64,000 nt of DNA from assembly GCA_963691705.1 (NCBI GenBank), contig OY829542.1, positions 44,823,105 to 44,887,104 on the forward strand. Reading direction: 5' to 3'. The position numbers and the translations under genes were made by a program. Each line of letters starts with the position of its first letter. Position 1 is the first letter of the stretch. Of the stretch, positions 54,931 through 64,000 are shown piece after piece. The notes under the pieces were generated by a model. The model worked only from the letters and a program-made list of their open reading frames with translations, was not told the DNA's origin and searched no databases. The DNA is from Viola odorata. Lineage: Eukaryota; Streptophyta; Magnoliopsida; Malpighiales; Violaceae.

Positions 54931-56964
54931 GTCTAAGGGGTTGTGCGCAATTGAACCACTACCATGCTTCCAGGTGTCTCTCTGAGCGTAACCAGGATAG
55001 ATGTGTGCTCCCACACATGTTTTCAACAGGTAAGATTTTCTCCGTACGCACGAACAAGGGTGATGAAGAGGCCATTCTCATCCAGAACACTATTCAAGAA
55101 CTTAATGGTTACCCTTCAAGATGCTATGATGGAACTGTTAGAAATGTTTACAGCAATACTATCATTCAACTTGAGTAAGGACTGAATGCTAGTTTAAAAC
55201 ACAAGACTTGCTCCACATCAGTGCACCGATTGGATTGTTGGCTCTCCGCGCGCTTCAAAATCAGGGAAGTAATCCTTTACCTTTTCGCGATTTCCTTCTT
55301 AAGTTATATTTTCACAACTTACATTGTCGTAATTTTATAAATTCCTACGATCTACGTTGTTACAAATGTGCGCGTTTAATTTTTGCTAAAATTCTTAGTT
55401 TTCGCAAAATTTTCTCTCTGTACATGCGCTACTTGGGCTAAAAAAGAGAGGAGGAAAACAAAAAAAAATCCCCCATTTTTTGAACATTCTGAATCAAGCA
55501 CATTCATCATTTTTAAAATTGGGCGTTCATTAGAAATTGTATGAACATACGAGATTTTGTCTATTAATTCTTATATCCATGACGTGTTTAGATGTAAGCT
55601 AAAACATATCCCTGTGAGCACTTTGGGCCTTCACGCCTTATTTTCTTTCATGAGTGTAAATGCTAAGCTAAGTGCTAATTAGATTTGCAAAATATCCATG
55701 GTACATGAACCATCAGACATGGGATAATAGTAAGATGACATTGGACTTTGCTTTTGCTCTTCTTCCACATTTTTCGTTTTCTTTTAAAACCTTTTCGCCC
55801 TCAAACACATATTTTGTACACCATGTACGACTCTATCAAACACTCAAAAGCCTTGTATTTTCACCCGACCAAGTGATAGTGCTCGACTGGGACCGCTAAA
55901 TTGGAGTTACACATCAAGCAAGGGAATGACAAAGGAACCCTAAGAGGATCGCTGACAAAACAACGTCAGAAGAAGACCAAAATAAATCAAGACTTGGAGA
56001 CTTCTGCCAAAGAAGAAGAGAGGATGACAGACCAAACTAAAATTGTACTTGTTTCGCTTGCTCAAAAAAAAGAAGAGGAAGAACACAAAAAAGAAAAAAC
56101 AATAATGACAAAACAAAACAAAACAAATCGAAAAGTGTTCAATCAACAAAACAATAGCAGAGATAAGTACATGCAAAAAGAAACATGGTCAAGCGTCAAC
56201 GACAAAATGATCTCAAAAAGAAAAGAGTTCGTTCCCCGCGAATGTCACAAACTTGGGCACGATGCCCTCCAAACAATTCAGAAGGAACATCTCAAGTAAG
56301 ATTCAGCAATTTGTGCACTTTGCTCTCACCACAATCAAATCATCGAGCACCGTTCACCGCAATTGGTCCTCATCGCAATCAACCATCGAGCACAAACTCA
56401 TTAAAACCTTTTCGCAAAATAAAAACACACAACACTTTCTTTCACAAATTCCTCTTTTTTTCTCCCTCGTAAAGTCCTCTTGATTATTAGCAGGCCCATG
56501 CATGTGCATCTTTCACTCAGATTGACATTGCAAATTTAATTTTTGTGCTATGCTTATTGCATTTTTAGGAGTGTAAACACGTAGCCTTGTTTTCTGAGTA
56601 TGAGCATAAACACTAATATCTGGTGAGGATTGCTTATAGCTGCATGTCATGGGAAAGTCTTGTTCCTGAGGTTGTTATTTCCTGAACAAGACGCAGACGT
56701 TATCTAGACTTGTATCAATCATGTTTGTATAACGAAAATTGAACGCATTTTTCAAAAAATATATATATACTTGAATTTATTTCCTCTTAAACAAAGAGGT
56801 CATTTTCATTCCAAACAAAAAGACTTGGGGGCAAGCCATGGGTTAAATGTAGAAATATCTGATATTTCTCACATAGGTCATTTGCTCTCTCTTTTTCTAT
56901 CTGTTGCTGCTTCGTGTTTGTTTCCTTCCTATTTTCAGGATACAGATACGCTTTGATGGAATCA
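54931..56964. other. Non-coding interior of level 1
   Basis: I see no supportable gene. The region is AT-rich with low-complexity A-rich stretches (notably 56040-56150). Expected RT, RNase H and integrase sequences are absent. Confidence 0.45.
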
Positions 56965-57835
56965 CGCTTCAACCATGGGTCTTCGATGGAAAATCGTTGT
57001 AATGCCTCGTCTTGGATTTTTGGGAAAAATCCAATCAATAATCGAATGGAGAATGTTACCACTCCTCAAATTGGGTCTTCGATGGAAAATCGTTGTAATG
57101 CCCTCGTCTTGGATTTTTGGGGAAAATCCAATCAACAATCGAATGGAGAACGTTACCACTCCTCAACTATGGGTCTTCGATGACAAACATCGTTGTAAAA
57201 CCCTCGCCTTGGATTTTTGGGGAAAATCCAATCAACTTCGAATGGAGAACGTTACCACTACTCTACCATGGGTCTTCGATGGAAAATCGTTGTAATGCCC
57301 TCGTCGTGGATTTTTGGGAGAAATCCAATCAACAATCAAATGGAGAACGTTACCACTCCTCTACCATGGGTCTTTGTTGACAAACATCATTGTAAAGCCC
57401 TCGCCTTGGATTTTTGGGAAAAATCCAATCAACTTCAAATGGAGAACGTTACCACTCCTCTACCATGGGTCTTTGATGAAGAAATCGTTGTAATGCCCTC
57501 GCCTTGGATTTTAGGCAAAAGTCCAATCAACAGTCGAGTGGAGAACGTTACCACTCCTCAACCATGGGTCTTCGATGACAAACGTCGTTGTAAAGCCCTC
57601 GCCTTGGATTTTTGAAAAAAAAAACCAATCAACTTCGAATGGAGAACGTTACCACTCCTCTACCATGGGTCTTCGATAAATAAATCGTTGTAATGCCCTC
57701 ATATGGGATTTTTGTCGAAATCCAATCAACCATCGAATGGAGAACGTTACCACTCCTCAAATTGGGTCTTCGATGGAACGTCGTTGTAATGCCCTCACCA
57801 CGGATTTCGTCAAACGAAGTCCAAATCAAGTTGTG
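56965..57835. repeat. Tandem array of nine ~98-bp units with alternating types
   Basis: The mark GGGTCTT(C/T)G occurs at 56977, 57073, 57171, 57270, 57368, 57467, 57566, 57667 and 57764, spaced 96-101 bp. Units are of two types: A (GATGGAAAATCGTTGTAATG...CAACAATCGAATGG) and B (GATGACAAACATCGTTGTAA...CAACTTCGAATGG), in the order A A B A B A B A A. Each unit contains an inverted repeat GGATTTTTGGG...AAAATCC. Tat/Ogre elements often carry such arrays before the 3' LTR. Confidence 0.92.
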
Positions 57836-57862
57836 AAGAGCGGAATGGCCGTCCAAGATAAC

Positions 57863-58130
57863 TGATAAGAATCGGTGGGATTGTACCCGGGGTAGGAAGG
57901 ATCCTGGAGATCTTCTCCTCTGAGGGGGTGGTCCTCGCTGCTGGTACACCTACAAGGTGCCGGAGGGGGTCCCCCGCGCAGATACTCCGACGATCAAGTC
58001 AGTATCAGTAGGAGTAGTAGTGAGAGAGAGTAGTGAGAGAGTAGTGTCTAGTGAGAGAGAGAGAGAGAGCCCCCCCTCCCTTCTACCTAGGGGGGGTATT
58101 TATAGGAGATCTAGTAGGGCAACCGTCTTT
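57863..58130 (-). repeat. Fragment resembling an LTR of the level 2/3 type
   Basis: On the plus strand it begins TGATAAGAATCGG and contains GCAGATACTCCGACGATCAA, GTCAGTATCAGTA and a reversed TATTTATAGG box, in the same order as TGATAAG...CACTCCGATGCTTAAG...TATTTATAG in the LTR at 6086-6624. It lacks the far end. A (GA)n tract lies at about 58020-58070. It may be a truncated antisense LTR or chance sharing of a conserved LTR motif. Confidence 0.45.
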
Positions 58131-58177
58131 ACTGCTAATCAAAAATCTCAGTTACATTGCATTTTTTATTAGATAGT

Positions 58178-58191
58178 AAAGAGGGGGCAAC
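58178..58191 (+). other. Polypurine tract of level 1
   Basis: AAAGAGGGGGCAAC immediately before the 3' LTR start TGTTGCTACC. Confidence 0.8.
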
Positions 58192-61157
58192 TGTTGCTAC
58201 CCGAATTTTGACTTACGTCACAACTTTTTTTTTCATTTTTTATTACTTATTACGTCTAATAGCCCGTTTACGTCAAATTTCAATCAATTTTTTATTATAG
58301 GCTACTTGCTTTAATATTTCACGTCTTTTTAGGTTTTTGTATTTTTCTCGTATTTTCGACTAAACCGTATTCTCGGTTTACGTCGTACATTTACGTATTT
58401 TTTATGCTTATCACATTTAATAGCTCGTCTAGGTTAAATTTCTATCGATTCTTGGTCCTAGGCTAGTTTGTTTAATATTCCGTATCATTTCGAGCCTTTT
58501 TAATTTTTTTGTTTTTTAACTGTCTTTTCGCTCGAACCTCTATCGGTCCGGAGCGATTTTTCTCGGACCGTAGATCGAATACTTTATTTCTTTAATTGAC
58601 AATTACGTACTTTTTTTTCTTTCACGTCATCTAGTTTGGTTTCGTTCAATTTTTGTCGTAAAGATAATTATTTTGCGTCCAAATGTTTGACATTTTCAAA
58701 CGAGAAAATAAATGCGTTAAATCAAACTTTCTATTTATTCATTGTATACTATTTATTTCGTCTTATTTTTATGCACCTTTTAGTCTTTTCGGTTCGAATT
58801 TATTTTCAGTTCAAGCGATCCCGTAGATCGAACCAAAAATATCCCGTTCGTGCCACAATAAATATGCATTAATGCATAAAATTGCAACATCATCACAGCC
58901 GTTGATCATCATCTTGGACTCCTCCTTATGCAAGATCAACGACTCTCCTTCTCCCTCAAACATTCCCATCACATTAAATCATTTTCATCATCACGTACCC
59001 CTCTTTTCTTCATGAATTCAATGCCCCTTCTCCTTCACGTTTGCCACCAGTCGCTTCCTTTCACTTCAGCCGAAGCTTGCTCATCACCCAGCCACATACC
59101 CAAACTTGCTCACTGCTCCTTTTCCACTCGCCGTACGCCCACACGCACCGTGCTCGCCAAGTCCACTCACGGATGATTGCCTATAAATAGCAAGCAATCT
59201 TCAACGAAAAAGGGGGGGCCAATTCCATGCTTTAGTCCCCCCTTCTATTCACTCTCTCCCTCTGCTTTCAATTTATTCAAGTCATTGCCTTTTAATCATT
59301 TTTCTGCAACTATTTCCAAGAAATTAATCATTCTTGTTCTTGAAGAAATTAATTGTTGTTTAATGTTTAATTAATTGCTGCTATCGTTTCAAGTTAAATC
59401 CGTTGATTGACTTCGTCGAATTGCTTGTCATTTCAAGTTAATTTTTAGCTTTGGTTAATTAATTCAATTTACTATTTTAATAAAATTGATTGCTGTTTTG
59501 TTTGAATTCACATACTGTGATGGCTTGGTTGAGTTACTGCTGTTCGCCGCCGCTGTCGCCGCGGTGCTGCTCTGCTGCTCCGTTGCCACAACTGCTCTCC
59601 CTTGCCGTCGCTGCCTTGCTGCTGGTTGGTTGCTGGTCGGCTGGAGAAGACGAAGGATGCTTCTGGTCGGCTTGAGAAGGTGACGGGCCGGTCTGGTTTG
59701 CTGTGCAGGCGAGAGAGGAAGATGATGAACAAGAAAAAGGTTAAGTGGGAAAGGTGATGGGCTTGTCTTTGGCCAAGCCCATTTGTTTTAAAATGAATTT
59801 TTTGGGCTTGGTTGTATTCCAAGCCCATCTGGTGTTTTTAATTAAAATCATGGGCCCCGCCCATTTAAATTTAGTATAATGTTTCGTACGCGTACAATTT
59901 ATTTTTCGTAACTTTCATATTTAATGATCGTAAAATTATTCGTATGCTCATATGCGTATAATTTGTTTATTTTATTTTTATTTCGCGCATTTAAAAATCG
60001 TATAATTGTCGTATGCGTATAAATTATTTATTTTATTTCGCGTTTTAATGAAGATATGTTTAATTATTTTAAGTGGTAATTTTCGTATGAATTTCACATA
60101 TTTCGTACGATGATTTGCTTACTTTCATATCTTAATTATCGCAAAAATGTTCGTATACTCGTAAATAATTTGTTTAGTTGTTCGCCATGTTTGTTTAATT
60201 AATTACTTACTTGCTAGAAATTAAATAAATGTTTGTATACACTTTTTATTTATTTATTACTTCCGAACCATCGCTAATAATCTCACTTTGTAGGTAAAAT
60301 TTAAAGTCTTCGCTCCAAGTATGCTTCCTACCTTTCTTTTATTTATTCAACATTTTTCGCAAATATTATTCATATACATGCTATTTAGAAATGTTAAAAA
60401 CTCATATCATAATTGTATGCATGTTATTTAGAATTGTTAGAAAATAAAATCAACACACATGTTTACGTGTTTACCTCACTTACTTTTATGGCATGAAATT
60501 AATTGTACACTTGCGTTGATACATGAGCATGGTGGCTTCGATCGCACACGGTTATTTGCATTCATTAAAATATCGATGATAGAATCACGTTGTAATTAAT
60601 TAATCATGCATGGCCCGATGATGATAAAAGAGGGCTCTCGCTTTAGTAAAAACACCAACAATTAATCAGTCCCGACTAGTCCCGACGGTCCCGATCGGAA
60701 ATAACAAAAATAATGATGAATACAGAGGGCCCATGGACAAACCGGAAAGTGGCCCAATTTTTGTAACAGGATTTCGGTTGACACTCTGCGATCGTTTACT
60801 CCGTAAATGATTGGAAAGTGGCGTGTTTCCGTGTGCGGGATTGGTTGACGTTTTACGGTTACTTACTCATTTTCGTGTTTAAAAATGTTTTCCAAACACC
60901 TTTTTACCGGTAACCTTTTAAGGATGTGACTCGGGTTCCTAACACCTTCCCGAGTCCATAATAACGACCTTGAACCCTTGTTCTTTGGTTTAGACCACAT
61001 GTGCCTTAGTTTTTTTGTTTTTTATGCCATGACGATTAGGTTCCCTAAATCTTAGAAAATAGGGTGGCGACTTCATTGCATTATGCGAAGCATCCTTTTA
61101 TGCTTAGCATCCGTCCCGAACCTATACTCATTTTCAACGAAAAAGGAGGTGCAACAA
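58192..61157 (+). repeat. 3' LTR of level 1
   Basis: 2966 bp, TGTTGCTACCCG to GGTGCAACA, uninterrupted. TATA box TATAAATA at 59182-59189. It serves as the reference for the split 5' LTR and for the truncated LTR at 16303-19323. The right flank is ACGTC (61158-61162). Confidence 0.92.
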
Positions 61158-62303
61158 CGTCCAAGTGGCAGCCTTACAAAATCAAATGGCCGCCCTCATA
61201 GGGATGTTTCAAAATTTTATGGCAGGACAAACTACACCGGTCAAGGCTTGCCAAATTTGTAACTTTGTGAATCATGCCACAGATGCTTGCCCTCATAATC
61301 CAGATGAAATCCAAGTGAACGCCGCTGGCTAGTACATCCAGGCCCCATATGGTCAGAATTACAACCAGGGCTGGAAACAACAGAATCCAGGATGGGTTCC
61401 TAATCCTTAGTCATCCGACCCTAGCCAACAGAAACAACAAAACCCTTATGGAAATCATCTCCCTCCTCTCAACATGCAACACTTCAGGCCCCGACCGACA
61501 TACAATCAGTATCAACGCCAGCCTCCTCAAGATCAGACCTTTGTAGTGCCCCCAAATACAACACCAATTCCTGACCCCGAACAGCAAAAGAAGATCACGG
61601 ACCTTGAAAAGAAAATGAGCACCATGATGGCAGAAATGAAGGAATTGAAAAATCAAGGGAGATTTCCACCATAGACAGAAACCAATCCAAAGCACAACGT
61701 TTGTGCCGTCACTCTTCGAAGCGGCACGACCTTGACTCCTCCACCACATCATGGCCTCGACATTGGAAATTCACTAGAATCTAAACTCTGGCCCAAGGCG
61801 AAGAGTCCGAAAGTGCCCAGATCCATAGAGGTCATGGAAGACCGAATCTGGTCACTAAGAGGGTCACCACGGAACGATCCGTACCCACCTGAGTCTACCC
61901 AAGAGTATATTCATAAGATTCTCGAGCCTCTTTTCCCTCAAAGGCTACTTAAATCGAAGAAGGAAACAGAGGACCGTGAGATCTTTGATATGTTTAGCAA
62001 GGTGATTGTCAACATTCCACTTCTACAGGAAGTCAAGAACGTACCTAGATATGCCAAGTTCTTGAAACAATTACGCCCAAATAAGTGCAAATTAGCCGAC
62101 GTCAACAAGATAAGTGTGGGGGTCAATGTTTCTACCGACATACAGTGAAACATTCCTCCCAAGTGCAAAGATCAAGGGATGTTCATTATTCCCTGCAAGA
62201 TTAGCATCGTCGATATTGGTAAAGCCATGTGTGATTTAGGAGCAGGCATAAATGTCATGCCCTTGACCATTTATCGTCAGTCAAATGTACTTAATATTTA
62301 TCC
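61158..62303 (+). pseudogene. Athila-like gag C-terminal part and protease
   Basis: It continues the gag of 4341-5178 directly after the target duplication: VAALQNQMAALIGMFQNF, then a zinc knuckle CQICNFVNHATDAC, a Gln/Pro/Asn-rich stretch and a short coiled coil (ITDLEKKMSTMMAEMKEL). The Athila-type region follows (LEPLFPQRLLKSKKETED, YAKFLKQL) and the protease CDLGAGINVMPLTIY (active site D-L-G). Stops occur near 61330, 61408, 61672 and 62146. The frame is cut at 62304 by another LTR element. Confidence 0.85.
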
Positions 62304-63614
62304 TGATGCCTAAATGCACAAATAAATGTGTACAGGGCAAGACAGGGTCGAACCACAAAGATTGAAGGAATAAAATATTAGTAAAGATGTATGACAGAGA
62401 ACAATTACAACAGAACACAAACAAGTAATACTAGGGGGGTTTTATGTCGATTAACTAATTAATCGACTCAGATGAGGGAGCTAACAAGGCAAGTAATTAA
62501 AACAGTTATCCGGGGCATGAAAGTAAAACATAATCCAGGGCAAGATATCCTAAAGCAATTCGAGGGGAAGATAAACAATAAAAGAGATGATATTAATCAG
62601 ATGGGGAGAGATCTTAGTAAAATGTGTTCTCAGGTTGCTTTCTGGGTCAGTTAATCATTGGCACAAACATATTCCAATCTCAGGCACAGATCTGCTATAG
62701 GAACCAAGTTCTCACTAAAAATCCCCTACTTGTCTTCTTAGTTAAGAGCCACCCCCCGTTTTCACTGTTAATAAGGTGGCCTTGACGTTTCGCCATCCTC
62801 CCAGGCACGAATGCGGGGAGGCAATACTCAAAACACCCATGTAATGGAGGCAAGACAGATCTAGGGCGTGACATCTCAGTTTGTCAAGCTCGCGTCACAT
62901 AACCTAAACGACTATTTACCCCTAGACGAAGGACCTCTCACAATGTCCCCACTAGGTGTCTACTACTCCTAACAATCTCGCAATAACGCTATCGCTGCTA
63001 GGATAACAATCACTCAAACAGAAATATAAACAGTTGATCAAGCCCTCAACACTTCTAGATGAGTATGGAGATAAAACGATAAACAACCGAATATGATATG
63101 AGAATATATTAAGCATGCATTAAGCCTCTTAACTGAACCTTACAATCCTTGAAACACCCTTTACCAAGAGGAAAGTATTTAGCTACTCATAATTAAATAT
63201 AAACAATCGATGGATGTAGAGAATATCATGAACTATATTAAAAGGAAATAAAGGAGAAGTATATTAGAATAAAAACTGATGAAGGAAATCAAGCTTTCCC
63301 TTTTACAAGCTGACGGCGGTGCTCAAAAAGAGGAAGAGAGAATCCCTAAAAATTAGGTAAAAGAGAGAGAGAATGTCTTTTGACAGTCGTGCTTACAAAA
63401 ACCCTAAAGCTAAGCTTATATAGCCTAAAAACTAGCTAAGGGACAAAATATAGCTCAAGAAGAGAGGGTGTCAGCGCATTAGGAGGCTCACTCTTTTCTC
63501 CCTTAAAGCGCCGATCTGCCAAAACAGTGGGCATAAGGGCAAATCAGACGTATCATGCCCTCGAAAAGGCCAAAACTAAGGGGAAAACCTACAATTAAGA
63601 CACACTATAAAACA
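62304..63614 (-). repeat. LTR of the right-end element
   Basis: 1311 bp with TG...CA ends and a U3 TATA box TATATAAG (minus strand, about 63424-63417). A short frame at 62472-62654 is not supported as a gene. Confidence 0.58.
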
Positions 63615-64000
63615 TCCCCACACTGCCCATTGCTTGCCCCCGAGCAATCACAAAACTGAAAACTACCCCAAGAAACTAACAACACAGTTAATCACACACA
63701 AATACAAACCGACACCGAGCCAGAATTCGCACAATAATCTTTCTCACTTAGAAGGCACCTGCATCAAACCAGAGGGGTAACGACCCCAAAGATCAAACTT
63801 TCCGAAATCAAGCCCTCAACCAGCAGTCCTCACCAGAAATGTGTTTACACTCACTTTCGCAAAGTGTTTTAATGCACATAACATAGCACAAAGTCAAACT
63901 TGCACATCAATCCGAGTACTGTAGAACACATGCACAGGCAATCATCAATCGGAAAAGGCAATGCATCAGCAAAAAGAAAGAAAATGGACGTAGAGTGAGC
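63615..64000 (-). other. PPT and 3' untranslated region of the right-end element
   Basis: GGGCAGTGTGGGGA adjoins the LTR. No gene is seen in the rest. Confidence 0.45.

Larger units (their letters stand above)
5179..61157 (+). mobile_element. Level 1: Tat/Ogre-type LTR retrotransposon, apparently lacking RT and integrase
   Basis: The termini are TGTTGCTACCCG (5179) and GGTGCAACA (61157), flanked by a perfect 5-bp duplication ACGTC. The 5' LTR is split (5179-5588 and 41298-43974) by level 2; the 3' LTR is 58192-61157. The primer-binding site (TGGCGACTTCACTAGGGACC, 43978-43997) is of the TGGCGACT...GGGGAC type usual in Ogre/Tat elements. The interior holds a broken gag, a protease-proximal remnant, a LINE, a tandem array and a PPT (58178-58191). 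No reverse transcriptase or integrase is recognisable. Without nested insertions the element would be about 13.7 kb. Confidence 0.88.
4092..62303 (+). mobile_element. Level 0: Athila-like Ty3/Gypsy element, gag-protease region, split by a 56 kb insertion
   Basis: The left part (4092-5178) encodes an Athila-type gag N-terminal region and the right part (61158-62303) the gag zinc-knuckle region and an Athila-type protease (CDLGAGINVMPL). They are separated by the level 1 element with the duplicated target ACGTC at 5174-5178 and 61158-61162. The left boundary abuts the X2 LTR and the right boundary another LTR element at 62304, so neither LTR, RT nor integrase of this element is in the window. 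All frames are broken. Confidence 0.8.
62304..64000 (-). mobile_element. 3' end of another LTR retrotransposon on the minus strand
   Basis: The segment interrupts the Athila protease. On the minus strand an LTR (63614-62304) runs TGTTTTATAG to GGCATCA, preceded by a purine-rich GGGCAGTGTGGGGA (63628-63615) as PPT. Sequence with a GCTCGGGGGCAAGCAATGGG stretch continues to the window end, as in the 3' untranslated region of Athila-like elements. The left flank is TATCC (62299-62303). No coding sequence is in view, so the lineage is not certain. Confidence 0.6.

Noticed and set aside
55901..56299. Lys/Gln-rich 132-codon frame
   Set aside because: Low-complexity A-rich DNA inside a decayed element; no domain and no second copy.
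1..64000. Host genes, tRNA or rRNA genes
   Set aside because: No frame outside transposable elements shows a recognisable host domain, and no RNA gene sequence was seen by eye.

Overview
The window is plant nuclear DNA, probably from an angiosperm with a large genome, and consists entirely or almost entirely of transposable elements. The element families identify it as plant: Tat/Ogre-type and Athila-type Ty3/Gypsy elements, a plant L1-type LINE with a C-terminal RNase H, and a hAT-like MITE. I found no host gene, rRNA, tRNA or CRISPR array.

The window is a matryoshka of insertions. Most boundaries are fixed by TG...CA ends and exact target-site duplications (TSDs). Level 0 is an Athila-like gag-protease region (4092-5178 continuing at 61158-62303). 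Level 1 is a Tat/Ogre-type element with 3 kb LTRs inserted in that gag (5179-61157, TSD ACGTC). Level 2 is a Tat-lineage element inserted in the 5' LTR of level 1 (5589-41292, TSD ATTTC). Level 3 is a relative of level 2, inserted in the opposite orientation eight codons into the level 2 gag (6086-26256, TSD CCACA). Level 4 comprises a hAT-like MITE (8195-8752, TSD ATTATCCT), a 1.5 kb solo LTR (21843-23342, TSD GCTCC) and a 5'-truncated Ogre-type LTR (about 16303-19323), all inside level 3. A nearly intact LINE (47299-53847, minus strand, 18-bp TSD) sits inside level 1. The left end (1-4091) holds the 3' ends of two more elements of the level 2/3 family. The right end (62304-64000) holds the 3' end of a further LTR element on the minus strand.

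The most interesting content is the family represented by levels 2 and 3 and the two left-end fragments, called X1 (1-1810) and X2 (1811-4091). Between pol and the 3' LTR these elements carry a cassette of four genes on the strand opposite to gag-pol. From the 3' LTR inwards they are aORF1 (about 125-129 aa, helical, unrecognised), aORF2 (about 140 aa, basic patch plus an aromatic-acidic tail), aORF3 and aORF4. The last two are spliced paralogues with a 'putative gypsy type transposon' (PF04195-like) N-terminal domain and a coiled-coil C-terminus. Each gene has its own TATA-like box, the order is the same in every copy, and the introns join reading frames exactly. The cassette converges on pol, and a tandem repeat block lies at the convergence point. 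Extra antisense ORFs are known in Tat-lineage elements; this four-gene arrangement, its internal copy of the polypurine-tract sequence, and the two unrecognised small proteins deserve follow-up.

All gag-pol copies in the window are broken. Many stops in pol are single transitions in CG or CHG context, which fits decay by deamination of methylated cytosine. Within level 3, aORF1 and aORF2 are open and aORF4 is disrupted by only two single-base indels.
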